DNA of 64,000 nucleotides, taken from positions 76,112 through 140,111 of the forward strand of contig PLNT01000010.1 in the NCBI GenBank assembly GCA_003141895.1, in the 5' to 3' direction. Origin of the DNA: Bacteroidales bacterium (lineage in GTDB: Bacteria > Bacteroidota > Bacteroidia > Bacteroidales > VadinHA17). Positions 34,842 to 44,053 of the stretch are shown one piece after another; position 1 is the stretch's first letter, and the number at the start of each line of letters is the position of its first letter. A program made the translations under genes and the position numbers. Below the pieces are notes generated by a model. That model was not told where the DNA came from and did no database searches. It was given only the letters and a program-made list of their open reading frames with translations.

Positions 34842-34899
34842 GCTACGCGGTCCCGATTTCATCGGGATTGCTTCGACCAGGTTCGGTTTTCGCAAGCTC
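34842..34899. mobile_element. Second short palindromic insertion in the decayed gene
   Basis: About 58 bases with TCCCGATTTCATCGGGA at its centre (34851-34867), flanked by GCTACGCG and TTGCTTCG segments. The same two segments occur in the insert at 13883-13917. It breaks the frame between a CEVEL segment and a QFGYLF segment. Confidence 0.45.
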
Positions 34900-35131
34900 A
34901 ACCTCACAGGTCTCAGGGAACATATCACCGGTTGCATTCGGGTTGTCGCTCCATTGCAAAACAAACAGATAAAGAGCCGTAGGATCACTTGTCAGCCATA
35001 TGGCCAATAAAAGCGCTGTTGAGCTTCTTCATCCCCGGGGTGTACAGCCGCTGCCAGTTATATCCAGACTGTCGGCCGATGTGCTTACGATAGGCAAGAA
35101 AAAAAGATAGTTAAACGAAAGCCAACTACTA

Positions 35132-35341
35132 TCAGGATTGGCTTTCTCTCTTTTGAATCTCAATAATTATTTTCTCTGCCTCAATTTGGTTGAACAAAGC
35201 TTTATCGGCTTCTTCTTTACTTATTTCATTTTCTACCATCTGCACAGCTATGCCACCTTTATCATAACGAATTATGTACTTGTTATGTCTCTCGATTATC
35301 TGACACCAGCCGTAATCTTTCAAAATAGTATCCATATTCAT
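35132..35341 (-). CDS. Small protein, possible immunity protein
   Basis: 69 residues, alpha/beta, acidic: ILKDYGWCQIIERHNKYIIR, then YDKGGIAVQMVENEISKEEA and a helical end. The size and the place 13 bases after a possible toxin tail suggest an immunity protein. No immunity family can be named from sequence alone. Confidence 0.55.
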   Translation of the reverse strand: MNMDTILKDYGWCQIIERHNKYIIRYDKGGIAVQMVENEISKEEADKALFNQIEAEKIIIEIQKRESQS

Positions 35342-35354
35342 TGCTCAATAATTA

Positions 35355-35702
35355 TTAGAAAGCAGGACGTGAAATGAAAGTCCCTGGTTGAATTTGATCC
35401 ACTGTGGCCTCTAAAATTTCTCTGGAAGTTTTACCACCAGGTATCCATTTTTCATTTGCCCCTAGTTCGTTCCCGCTCGGCATTCTAAGCCCAGATGGAG
35501 AATCAACATCGATTCTTTTGGGATTAGAACCGTTGACTCGATATGCTCGTAAGGTAAGAATATTGGATGCTTGCTTCCAAGCTTCTTTTACTGCTAACTT
35601 TCCCCTCAATTCCTTAATTGTTGAAATTGCATTTTTTGAAGCATATTGACCAGAATTAGGTATACCACCATTAAAATCTTCAACAATATTTGGGGAGTCC
35701 AA
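35355..35702 (-). CDS. Possible C-terminal toxin domain, N-terminal part lost
   Basis: 115 codons from a TTG at 35702; a stop lies two codons upstream and no ATG is available. The product (NIVEDFNGGIPNSGQYASKN, then KELRGKLAVKEAWKQASNIL and a Gly-rich end) is like the tail of a polymorphic toxin separated from its carrier. It is followed at once by a small acidic gene. Toxin activity is an inference from this arrangement; no catalytic family was recognised. Confidence 0.45.
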   Translation of the reverse strand: MDSPNIVEDFNGGIPNSGQYASKNAISTIKELRGKLAVKEAWKQASNILTLRAYRVNGSNPKRIDVDSPSGLRMPSGNELGANEKWIPGGKTSREILEATVDQIQPGTFISRPAF

Positions 35703-36096
35703 TCTTCAGCATTCATCCTAGAATTTCATTGACTTCGGAGCTCAACTTGTGTTCTTTTTTGCACAGCCTAATTTAAAAGAGGATAAATGTAATGTTGTCA
35801 AAAATTAAACTCTCTTGACTTATAGTTTTTCTCCCAGTTTTTACTTTTCCTTCAATTAATCGACAGGCTACGTTATTTCTTTCGTCTGCATGGACTTGAC
35901 GAGAGAGTTGTTGAGCTGCCCAGCACGACACAAGAGATAACTGGCCCCACATTCAACCGGTTGTGATTGCAGGTATCAGCGTTGCATTGGCTTATCTTCT
36001 CAAGAGTCTGACTAAGAATTCTCATAATCAATTGTTCACAAGAGAACCGGGATAAAATTTATTGCTATTTTTAAGAATATTGTATATTTGCTTCAT
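35703..36096. other. Gap between the toxin tail and the hsdR hairpin
   Basis: About 390 bases without a convincing gene. A minus-strand open stretch of some 65 codons ending near 35745 and a short plus-strand stretch near 35950-36053 (VVIAGISVALAYLLKSL) have no starts and no recognised family. It looks like decayed sequence at the island edge. Confidence 0.4.
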
Positions 36097-36182
36097 AGGC
36101 GGTACATTCATTATTATTCCACTTAGCACGAGAGGAATACTCCTTCCACACGGAGAATTCAGCGAGACAAAATGTACCGCCT
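36097..36182. repeat. Long-loop hairpin after hsdR
   Basis: AGGCGGTACATT (36097-36108) and its exact complement (36171-36182) enclose 62 bases with a small inner CTCC/GGAG stem. It begins 15 bases after the hsdR stop on the minus strand. No T-tract follows, so it may stabilise the operon transcript, encode a structured RNA or be a dispersed repeat. Confidence 0.55.
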
Positions 36183-36197
36183 CCTTTTTTGAGACAA

Positions 36198-39100
36198 TCA
36201 AATCATACTATACTTTTTGAAATTCTCGGCCTGTTCAAATATTTCAACATATACTTCGTCTCTTTCTACAGGTGGATAACCAAACTCGTCCAATAGCAAA
36301 ATCAAACCAACTTTTAAAGCTGATTTAATGTCGTCTCGTTTATTCCAGTCAGGGAATTTTGCCTGGCCGTCTACCAACTCCTTCACTGCTTTGGCAAGTG
36401 CAATTAATTTATCTTCCGGATATGTAAAATCGTATTTAATACACAGATCTTTTAGAATATCATAGAATGCTTTCTCCTCAAAGTCAATACCCAGTTCATC
36501 TCCGGCAGAAAATTCTTTATGGGCTTCCCAAATTAAGTTCGTAAGCTGCTCTGCCATTTCCTCATACACTTCACTTCTTAAAATATCGTTTTCATCCCGC
36601 TGATTGTAGCGTTCAACGAGCGCTTGCATTTTCTTTGTAAAATCAATGCCTTTTACTCTGTTGACTTTCTTCATTTCGCCTATGACTTTTGCCAGAAGCT
36701 GTTGAAGCAATTTGATCTTGGTGTTCGGCAGTTTAATTTTATCAATTTTAGCAAGATAATCTTCGTCAAAAATATCTTGTTCTGATTCCTGATCATCACC
36801 TAATTTGAAGATCTCCTCTACTCCATCACTTGCTAAAGCATCCTTTATCATTTCACGAACTCTGGCATTCATCTGGGCTGTGTCCGGTGCATTTCCTTTA
36901 GTGAGTTTGAAAACAATTGAGCGCACAGCCATATAGAAGTGAGTGTAATCTCTTTCTGTTTGGGTTAAATGCTCGCTACCGGCGCAAATATCATAAGCTG
37001 CTTTCAATCGTTTCACAAATCCCATTAAACGGGTTTCAATATCTTTTGTGAGCTGAACAAATTCCGCAGCCTGATTCAGGGTGTTTAATTGTTGTAATGT
37101 TGTGCCTTTGAAATATTTGGTACTATCAAAGTTGTGGAACAGTTTTGCCAGTAAATCAAGATGATTTCTAACAATGATGAGCGATTCTGCTATGTCTTCG
37201 AAATTGTCTTCATCACCTTTGTTGTATTTGGCCAATGCCAGGTTCATCTGCTTCTTAATACCGATATAGTCAACCACAAGGCCTTTGTTTTTACCTGCAT
37301 ATTTCCGGTTAACTCTTGAAATGGTCTGGATTAAATTATGCTGCTGAACAGGTTTGTCGATGTACATAGTATCTAAAAACGGTACGTCGAAACCGGTGAG
37401 CCACATATCCACTATAATAGCAATCTTGAAATTTGATTTTTCATTCTTGAACTGGCGATCTAATTCTTTACGTTGTTCTTTTGTTCCTATAAGTTTGTAC
37501 ATCTCCTCAGGGTCATCCTGACTGCGAGTCATAATCAATTTAATCCGTTCCATCGGCTTGATTTCCCTTTGGTCTTTTTCTGATAAAACAACTCCTTCAG
37601 CAGCGACTCTGATTTCATTCCATTCAGGTCGGAGAGTAATAACATTCTTAAAGAAAGCATAAGCAATCTCCCGGCTGCTGCATACAAACATTGCTTTGCC
37701 TTTTACGGTAGCACCTTCGGAGACCCTGTTTTCATAATGGGTTACAAAATCTTCAGCCAGTGATTGTAATCGTTTCGGATCGCCAAGGATAGCATTCATT
37801 TTGGCGGTTTCTTCTTTGCTTTGTTCTATCTGGTATTCATTGGCTCCTTCGACAGCTACCTGCGCATAGTATTTTTCAATCTTTTCAAGTTCACTATTGT
37901 TTAAGGCTACCTTAGCTGCCCTGCCTTCATATACAATCCTGACAGTGATTTCATCCCTGACCGATTCTGTCATCGTGTATGCGTCAATAACCTTTCCAAA
38001 AACATCGAGAGTAGCATCAATAGGAGTTCCGGTAAATCCAACGAAAGTGGCATTGGGTAAGGAATCATGCAAGTATTTAGCAAAGCCATAGGTTTTTGTA
38101 ACACCTTTTTCGCTTACTTTTATTTTCTGGTCGAGGTTTACCTGAGTACGATGTGCTTCGTCAGAAATGCAAATCACATTGTTTCTGTCGCTGAGTAATT
38201 CAGTGTCTTCTGTAAACTTATGAATAGTCGTTAAAAATACTCCTCCACTCTGTCTGCCCCGGATTAGGTTTCTTAATTCCGCCCTACTTTCAACACTTAT
38301 TACGGTATTGTCGCCAATAAACCTTTTTGCATTTGTAAACTGCTCTGATAACTGATCATCGAGATCAATGCGGTCAGTAATTAAAACGATGGTAGGACTT
38401 TCGAAATACTCGCTTTTCATCAGCAGGCGGGTGAGATAAAGCATTGTGAAGCTTTTACCACAACCGGTTGCTCCAAAATATGTTCCACCTTTGCCATCCC
38501 CTTTAGGCTTTTGAGCAAGCTTAATATTGTCGTAAAGACATTTGGCTGCGTAATATTGAGGATAGCGACAAACAATTTTTTCGTTTTTCTTAGAACTATC
38601 CGGGAAGTAAATAAAATTCCGAATTATGTCTCTAAACCTATTGCGATTAAACATGCCCTGGATCAGGGTATAGATGCTGTCTATACCATCAACCTCTTTT
38701 GCCAGACCTGCAACTCTTCTCCAGGCGTAGAAAAACTCATAAGGAGCAAAAAAGGAACCTGCTTTATTATTAACACCATCGCTTATAACACAAAAAACAT
38801 TATACTTAAACAATTCTGGAATATCCCGTTGGTATCGGATGGTTAATTGATTATATGCATCAAATATAGTGGCTTCTTCACGGATGGCGCTTTTAAACTC
38901 AAATACTACCAGAGGCAAACCATTGATATAAACTATGCCGTCGGGGATCCGTTTTTCTGAACCGACTATTTCCAGCTGATTGACAAATTTGTAAATGTTG
39001 TAATCGGGCGGGTATTTTACAACTTGCTCAGCTGAAATGTAATCTAAATCAGGGCTGGCAAGTTGAGCCTCTAATCCGTTGTAGTCGATTAATTCAATGT

Positions 39101-39407
39101 GAATGTCTTTATGGCTTCGATCTTCACGTTTTAAAATTAATCCATCAGATAACCACCGAAGTATTGTTTTATTGCTTTCGTACAGATCGGAAGAGGGGAG
39201 GGATTTAAGCTGAAGAATAATCGATTTTGCTTCGGTATTGGTGAGATGCTGACTTTGATATTTGTTTAATAAGAATTGCAGCAGATCTTCTTCTATCAAT
39301 ACTTCATCGACTGCCCTAACAATAGAAACCCCTACTTGATGTGGAAAATTTTCATTTCCCAACAATTCAATAAAAGCCGATTCTAATTTTTCTTCGGTGA
39401 ATTTCAT
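36198..39407 (-). CDS. hsdR: Type I restriction enzyme, R subunit
   Basis: 1069 residues. The N-terminal nuclease domain has the PD-(D/E)XK signature at RIPDGIVYINGLPLVVFEFK (about residues 155-175). Two RecA-like motor domains follow with Walker A FGATGCGKSFTML, DEAH-type ICISDEAHRTQ, FTGTPID and TISRVNRKYAGKNKG. A helical C terminus binds the methylase core. HsdR translocates DNA and cuts unmodified DNA. It is last in a tight operon, 5 bases after the ATPase gene. Confidence 0.96.
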   Translation of the reverse strand: MKFTEEKLESAFIELLGNENFPHQVGVSIVRAVDEVLIEEDLLQFLLNKYQSQHLTNTEAKSIILQLKSLPSSDLYESNKTILRWLSDGLILKREDRSHKDIHIELIDYNGLEAQLASPDLDYISAEQVVKYPPDYNIYKFVNQLEIVGSEKRIPDGIVYINGLPLVVFEFKSAIREEATIFDAYNQLTIRYQRDIPELFKYNVFCVISDGVNNKAGSFFAPYEFFYAWRRVAGLAKEVDGIDSIYTLIQGMFNRNRFRDIIRNFIYFPDSSKKNEKIVCRYPQYYAAKCLYDNIKLAQKPKGDGKGGTYFGATGCGKSFTMLYLTRLLMKSEYFESPTIVLITDRIDLDDQLSEQFTNAKRFIGDNTVISVESRAELRNLIRGRQSGGVFLTTIHKFTEDTELLSDRNNVICISDEAHRTQVNLDQKIKVSEKGVTKTYGFAKYLHDSLPNATFVGFTGTPIDATLDVFGKVIDAYTMTESVRDEITVRIVYEGRAAKVALNNSELEKIEKYYAQVAVEGANEYQIEQSKEETAKMNAILGDPKRLQSLAEDFVTHYENRVSEGATVKGKAMFVCSSREIAYAFFKNVITLRPEWNEIRVAAEGVVLSEKDQREIKPMERIKLIMTRSQDDPEEMYKLIGTKEQRKELDRQFKNEKSNFKIAIIVDMWLTGFDVPFLDTMYIDKPVQQHNLIQTISRVNRKYAGKNKGLVVDYIGIKKQMNLALAKYNKGDEDNFEDIAESLIIVRNHLDLLAKLFHNFDSTKYFKGTTLQQLNTLNQAAEFVQLTKDIETRLMGFVKRLKAAYDICAGSEHLTQTERDYTHFYMAVRSIVFKLTKGNAPDTAQMNARVREMIKDALASDGVEEIFKLGDDQESEQDIFDEDYLAKIDKIKLPNTKIKLLQQLLAKVIGEMKKVNRVKGIDFTKKMQALVERYNQRDENDILRSEVYEEMAEQLTNLIWEAHKEFSAGDELGIDFEEKAFYDILKDLCIKYDFTYPEDKLIALAKAVKELVDGQAKFPDWNKRDDIKSALKVGLILLLDEFGYPPVERDEVYVEIFEQAENFKKYSMI

Positions 39408-39412
39408 GTTAA

Positions 39413-40942
39413 TTATGGCTGTGCTTCAATAAAATTTCTCATTAGGTTTATTGACTGTATAAGTTGTTCGCCAGTAAATCTTGCATTATTTGTATTTTCA
39501 GGATGATGAATTTGATGTCTAATATATTCCGTCAAAATTATTTGTTCTACTCGTGTGTTTCCATCTCGTAAATTTTTGTTGTAGTTCATCGTTGGTTTTC
39601 CAGTTTTATAGGTATTTAACCAACCTTCAGCCTCAATGAAGCCATAAAGTTCGTTATGATATTCTTCACTTACTTCATTAAAGGCTAAAAAGTTTACCTC
39701 ATTTAGAGAAGGATATGGCAACTGATTAGGAACAACTTCTTCAACCGTTTTGTTTTCACCGGTTTGTGCAATAAGACGAATATGTTCAAATTTCAATTCT
39801 TTCACAGCAACAGCGCTATGGGTTGTCAATAGAATTTGAGTGTTTTCTGCTTGCGAAAGTGTTAAAAGCGCTGCCATTAATTTTTTCTGATGTTCTGTAT
39901 GTTGCGATGTTTCAGGTTCTTCAATTGCATAAACTATGCTTGGACTGGTCCTTCCTGGCCTCCTTCTTTCGGCTTCTGCACTAAAAAAACTTAATAGGAT
40001 CAACCGCTTAATTCCACTACCTCGTTTGTTTATTGGAATATCTTCATCGCTTGCAATGGAAACCTTTTTGAAAACATCTAACCATTTCAAGTTTTCAGAT
40101 GTTGGAATAATTGGATTAAGAGAGTTTGCAATATCGGGATTAAACTCATTTAGTTTTCTAAGTGTACTATTTGCCACTTCTCTAAGATTAGTTTCAACTT
40201 CGGTTGCAACTCTACTTAACAATTCTTTAATTTCAGCATTATTCAGAATTTGTTTCACTGCTTCTTGAAGAGGGTCTTGAACTTCACTGTCCCCATCACT
40301 ATTCTTTCTATCCGATTGAAATAATGAAAACAAAGGCAAATACTCTTGTAGTTTATCCCATATTGATTTAGTATCACCTTTCGTAACATCAATTTCAATA
40401 TCTTCTAATTGAAGTGAATCATTATAATGATTCCAGATTGCAGCTCGCATTACTGCATTTATTGTTCTATTATCACATTCAATACTTGCATTACTTATTA
40501 TGGCTCGAAGTTCTGTATTTGTTTTCTTCAACAAGTCTCTACAAACAGGATTATTTGGATGAAATGCTTTGACGAAAACCTTTTCTTTCCCAGCATTTGG
40601 ATATTTTTTGATGATTTCCAAATTGCCATCTTGATTGAGAAGATGCTCATTTTGCAATGTTGTCTCGTTAGTGCTATCAATTACCAGTGAAGGGGGCAAT
40701 TCCTCAAACTCAACTGTGATAACAATTTCACTATCGCCCTCTACTAATGCAAATTTGTTTATATCGTCTTTATCAATCTTGATTACTCCCTTATTTTCAT
40801 TAAAGAAAATATCAAGCACTTCAAGGATTGACGATTTCCCAATATCGTTCTTTCCAACAAAAGCAGTAAGGTCGCCAATATCAATTTTGACTTCCTCTTT
40901 GTAGCTTCTAAAGTTTTTAATTTTTAAGGATTTAATTTTCAT
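39413..40942 (-). CDS. AAA/SMC-like ATPase with HEPN-like C-terminal motif, inside the type I operon
   Basis: 509 residues. The N terminus is that of OLD/RecF-like ATPases: LKIKNFRSYKEEVKIDIGDL, Walker A GKNDIGKSS (30-38), a signature-like NKRGSGIKRLILLSF, Walker B IVYAIEEPETSQH and the H-loop LLTTHSAV. There is no TOPRIM domain. The helical C terminus has IRHQIHHPEN, where R475 and H480 are spaced R-x4-H as in HEPN ribonucleases. It sits between hsdS and hsdR with gaps of 4 and 5 bases, the place known for the anticodon nuclease PrrC. A suicide RNase role is inferred. Confidence 0.85.
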   Translation of the reverse strand: MKIKSLKIKNFRSYKEEVKIDIGDLTAFVGKNDIGKSSILEVLDIFFNENKGVIKIDKDDINKFALVEGDSEIVITVEFEELPPSLVIDSTNETTLQNEHLLNQDGNLEIIKKYPNAGKEKVFVKAFHPNNPVCRDLLKKTNTELRAIISNASIECDNRTINAVMRAAIWNHYNDSLQLEDIEIDVTKGDTKSIWDKLQEYLPLFSLFQSDRKNSDGDSEVQDPLQEAVKQILNNAEIKELLSRVATEVETNLREVANSTLRKLNEFNPDIANSLNPIIPTSENLKWLDVFKKVSIASDEDIPINKRGSGIKRLILLSFFSAEAERRRPGRTSPSIVYAIEEPETSQHTEHQKKLMAALLTLSQAENTQILLTTHSAVAVKELKFEHIRLIAQTGENKTVEEVVPNQLPYPSLNEVNFLAFNEVSEEYHNELYGFIEAEGWLNTYKTGKPTMNYNKNLRDGNTRVEQIILTEYIRHQIHHPENTNNARFTGEQLIQSINLMRNFIEAQP

Positions 40943-40946
40943 GGCC

Positions 40947-42167
40947 CTAATTTTCTATTGTTGCAAGTTTGGAAAGGAGTAACCCAGCAAACTGATTCAA
41001 TTTTGTATTTTGTATTTGAGAAATTTCAATTTGGTCTATTACTGGTTCAATACATCTATTCCATTTAATAATCACTTCATTCATTGGTCTAAGAATTGGA
41101 AACTCGGACATTAAGATAGCATTGGCTTGTGGCTGTGCTGAACCTTCAGCATTAGCTAAAATAAATTCTCGATACTTTGTAGAATCAATTGTAATTCCCA
41201 AATAGATATTCATTATTTTATCTAACGCTATCATTCTAACCAAATAAGAGGCAAAAACTGCTTTTGGATGATGTTTATTAATTCTTTTTGAGTAACCTGC
41301 AGTTGCACCAGTTCTTGCAATAACAATATCGCCATAATTCAACAAATATTTGTCTAATTCTTTTTGTGGAACTTTACAATGTGGAACCCCTTCCCAGTTT
41401 ATTTGACTCTGTGAAATATCTGTAATACGTAAAAGTTTGGGACCAATATTTTTAAAATCAGCACTTGCAGTGAAACCATATTGTGTCTGAACTAATTTTC
41501 CCAATTTTAAAGATTCCCAACCCTTCGGAATTTCCGCCAATTCACATTCTGTCATTGAACCTCCACTGCTTTTATAAGGCTTCCCGCCTTCATCAGGAAA
41601 TTCAAAATCCACAAACCACTGTTTATAAATCGTCTGTGCGGTTTCTTCGAGTTTTTGTATCAGTTGGTTGTTTAAGGCTATGCGGTTTAGGATGACGTTG
41701 TATTCTTTTACTAATTCGCGTTGTTTTGTGGGGGATGGAATGGGTAACTGCATGTCACAAAATGCGTTCCAATGAAGACCGCCACGCACATCGGCATCTG
41801 TATAAAACCAAGCATTTCTATCATATTCTCTACGTGAAAACCACATCATCAGATATTCCGGAGTAAGAATTTCGGTATCTTTTATTTCAAATACATCATA
41901 AGCCGGCGAAACCATAAATTCATCATCACTTTTTGACATTGAAATCGGCAATCTGTAGTCTCTTCCTACATGCATACGATTACATGCAAAATGATTTTTC
42001 TTAACTAATTTATATGCAGACATATCTGTACCTACGATATTGGCAACAGAAGGCATGAAAAACTTATCTATATTTATTCCCAAAAGAGCCTGGGCTTTTA
42101 AATCCACATTCCGAACATTTACTTCTTGAATGTAATCACCTAACCGTTTATAGTTTCCCATCGACAT
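40947..42167 (-). CDS. hsdS: Type I restriction enzyme, specificity subunit
   Basis: 406 residues with two target-recognition domains. The first (residues 1 to about 155) ends in LPIPSPTKQRELVKEYNVIL and a helical spacer with LEETAQTIYKQWFVDFEFP. The second starts at IPKGWESLKLGKLVQTQYGF and ends with a second helix at the C terminus. HsdS reads the bipartite DNA target for both methylation and cutting. It is 7 bases after the double-nuclease gene and 4 before the ATPase. Confidence 0.94.
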   Translation of the reverse strand: MSMGNYKRLGDYIQEVNVRNVDLKAQALLGINIDKFFMPSVANIVGTDMSAYKLVKKNHFACNRMHVGRDYRLPISMSKSDDEFMVSPAYDVFEIKDTEILTPEYLMMWFSRREYDRNAWFYTDADVRGGLHWNAFCDMQLPIPSPTKQRELVKEYNVILNRIALNNQLIQKLEETAQTIYKQWFVDFEFPDEGGKPYKSSGGSMTECELAEIPKGWESLKLGKLVQTQYGFTASADFKNIGPKLLRITDISQSQINWEGVPHCKVPQKELDKYLLNYGDIVIARTGATAGYSKRINKHHPKAVFASYLVRMIALDKIMNIYLGITIDSTKYREFILANAEGSAQPQANAILMSEFPILRPMNEVIIKWNRCIEPVIDQIEISQIQNTKLNQFAGLLLSKLATIEN

Positions 42168-42174
42168 ACTTTCG

Positions 42175-44040
42175 CTAATAGCGCAATTTAAGGTAATCTG
42201 CGAGTTTTGAATAAGCTGATCTATTCTCTATTGTTTGAATGATCTCATGGGGGTCAATAATTCTGAATTTTGTTTTATCAGAGAGACAATTGGACCATGT
42301 TGTTTTTAAACCATCTTTGGAAAATTCATAGTTTTTATCCAACAAATCTTTATTTTCAAATGGAATCACAACGATATGCAGAAAATCGTCTGCAATGCCA
42401 GATAATATCATTTGTTCAACCAAAAGTGTTTGCCTCATAAACTCATAAAAAGGTTCATAATAATAAACCGAACTTACTAATTCATGAGTTGACTTCAATT
42501 GCTTTGAGTTATCAATTAAATGATTATACCGATTCTGGCGAGTCCTTCCTTTTCCTGTCTCTAAAGCTTTGTTTTTGCAGTCAAAGTAGTTTTCGGAATA
42601 TTTCCATTCGATAGGTATTAATACTTTTAGTTTATTACGTTTGGCAATTATGAATGCGTCAAGTGAAGTACAATAAGAGCCTCTTTTGGCTCCTGTATCA
42701 GTTTCGTTAAGCAGTTTAGCATTCTCATAAACAAACTCAAAAGCGATATATCCGGAATCTTTATCGGCAATTGTCGGAAACACATCATCGATATCCGGAT
42801 CAAAAACCTGTGCTAATTTGCGAACACTATCTTTGTCTTTCCTTAATGCAAATAAATAATTTAGACATTGAATCTGAGAAGAGACCATATGCCTTGTAGG
42901 CTTGGTTTTCGAATTATCAAATATCCACCAGTCAATATTATTATCGCTAAAATAATTTTTTACATCTTCCCTGATGCTCTCATGCAGATTTTCGTCACCA
43001 TTATTCAAAAGATATCCATGACCTGCAAGACCACTTGAATTTCTAAAAGATGCCTGACTTATTTCTTCCTCCATCTGGAAGGCTCCTTTGTAATATAGAG
43101 AATCAATAAGGAAATTGTCCTTCTTTAATTTATACTGGATATTGAAAAACTTAATGCCAAAGCTATTGGTGTTTAACAGAGCAGTTGTGCCAACAACCAT
43201 AGGATGAAGCTTGTCAAAAAGTAAGTACGACTTTATACATTCAATTTCAAGGGAAGAATTCCCGTAAAGGTACTCTGCATCTCTGATCTTCTTAAATTGT
43301 GAAGGTTTCTCAATCTTCTTCGACACAAACAGATCATACATTACCTCAGAATAGAATAAAAGTTCGGATATGATCCCTGCTTTTTTGTTATTGTATTTCA
43401 GCTCGAAAATATTCAGATTATTGTATTCAAGGCCCCATATATCAATTGCACTGGCACGACCTGTAAAGAAGCTTTCACCGTTTTTTTGGACTCCAACTGG
43501 CAGCTGATGATTGATACTTTGTAGATGAAACTTATCCTTTAAGCAATCGAGATTCTGCTGATTATATTCTATCTGCTTTTCCTTGGAGCTTGCATCTGAA
43601 GTTTCTGAAGCTTTGTTTAACGGCGCATTTATCGCCAGATTAGTTAGCCCTACTTCAAATTTTAAAAGCTCATTCTTGTTTAAATCCGCAATCTCAAACC
43701 AATTGAACATTTGTCTGAAACGAATTGCCCGATAAAGAAAACGATTATAATGAAGTTGCTGACTGGCACTAAATTGAGGCGGTTTGTTCCAACTGAAAAC
43801 TACTATATCAATATATTTTGACAGATGATGCTTCAAACAGATGCTCCATGCCTCGAATGAAGACTCGTCTGACTGCATATTGGCTGCACAAGAAAAAACC
43901 AAACCTCCCTTTGAATTGTGGCTGCTCATCGAAATTGCAAGCACCTTATACTTTATGTTAAAACCTATATAGGATGGTAGCTTTAACCCTTTGTATTTGA
44001 TTTCAGACTCTAATAGTTTTATGATTTGAATACTATCCAT
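42175..44040 (-). CDS. Protein with two PD-(D/E)XK-like nuclease domains, inside the type I operon
   Basis: 621 residues, no signal peptide. The first nuclease-like motif is AIDIWGLEYNNLNIFELKYN (D200, E213-L-K215). The second is SLDAFIIAKRNKLKVLIPIE followed by WKYSENY (D461, E478-W-K480), with GKGRTRQNRYNHL after it. The second half resembles the PGN_0703-type putative restriction endonucleases. It lies between hsdM and hsdS with gaps of 13 and 7 bases, which is not part of the standard type I layout. It may be a second effector, an accessory nuclease or a regulator. Confidence 0.8.
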   Translation of the reverse strand: MDSIQIIKLLESEIKYKGLKLPSYIGFNIKYKVLAISMSSHNSKGGLVFSCAANMQSDESSFEAWSICLKHHLSKYIDIVVFSWNKPPQFSASQQLHYNRFLYRAIRFRQMFNWFEIADLNKNELLKFEVGLTNLAINAPLNKASETSDASSKEKQIEYNQQNLDCLKDKFHLQSINHQLPVGVQKNGESFFTGRASAIDIWGLEYNNLNIFELKYNNKKAGIISELLFYSEVMYDLFVSKKIEKPSQFKKIRDAEYLYGNSSLEIECIKSYLLFDKLHPMVVGTTALLNTNSFGIKFFNIQYKLKKDNFLIDSLYYKGAFQMEEEISQASFRNSSGLAGHGYLLNNGDENLHESIREDVKNYFSDNNIDWWIFDNSKTKPTRHMVSSQIQCLNYLFALRKDKDSVRKLAQVFDPDIDDVFPTIADKDSGYIAFEFVYENAKLLNETDTGAKRGSYCTSLDAFIIAKRNKLKVLIPIEWKYSENYFDCKNKALETGKGRTRQNRYNHLIDNSKQLKSTHELVSSVYYYEPFYEFMRQTLLVEQMILSGIADDFLHIVVIPFENKDLLDKNYEFSKDGLKTTWSNCLSDKTKFRIIDPHEIIQTIENRSAYSKLADYLKLRY

Positions 44041-44053
44041 CTACTTTACTGCG

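Larger units (their letters stand above)
34560..35098 (-). pseudogene. Decayed metallopeptidase-like protein gene
   Basis: Short stretches in shifting minus-strand frames look like the end of a large exported protein. In order: LAYRKHIGRQSGYNWQRLYT, GMKKLNSAFIGHMADK, DPTALYLFVLQWSDNPNATG, GDKAIYRTIAHEIAH (an HExxH zinc site), then AFHLNHTFDSNYQLAQATTN and NLMDYTSGTDLVKHQ. Stop codons and frameshifts separate them. Two short palindromic inserts (34678-34753 and about 34842-34899) interrupt the gene. The HExxH...LxHTF...NLMDY order is seen in some large Bacteroidota proteins with fibronectin or toxin-like parts. Confidence 0.6.

Noticed and set aside
34701-34988. 95-codon minus-strand frame with HEIAH
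   Set aside because: Only its C-terminal half resembles a protein; the rest is out of frame with the neighbouring pieces and crosses palindromic inserts. Treated as part of the pseudogene.
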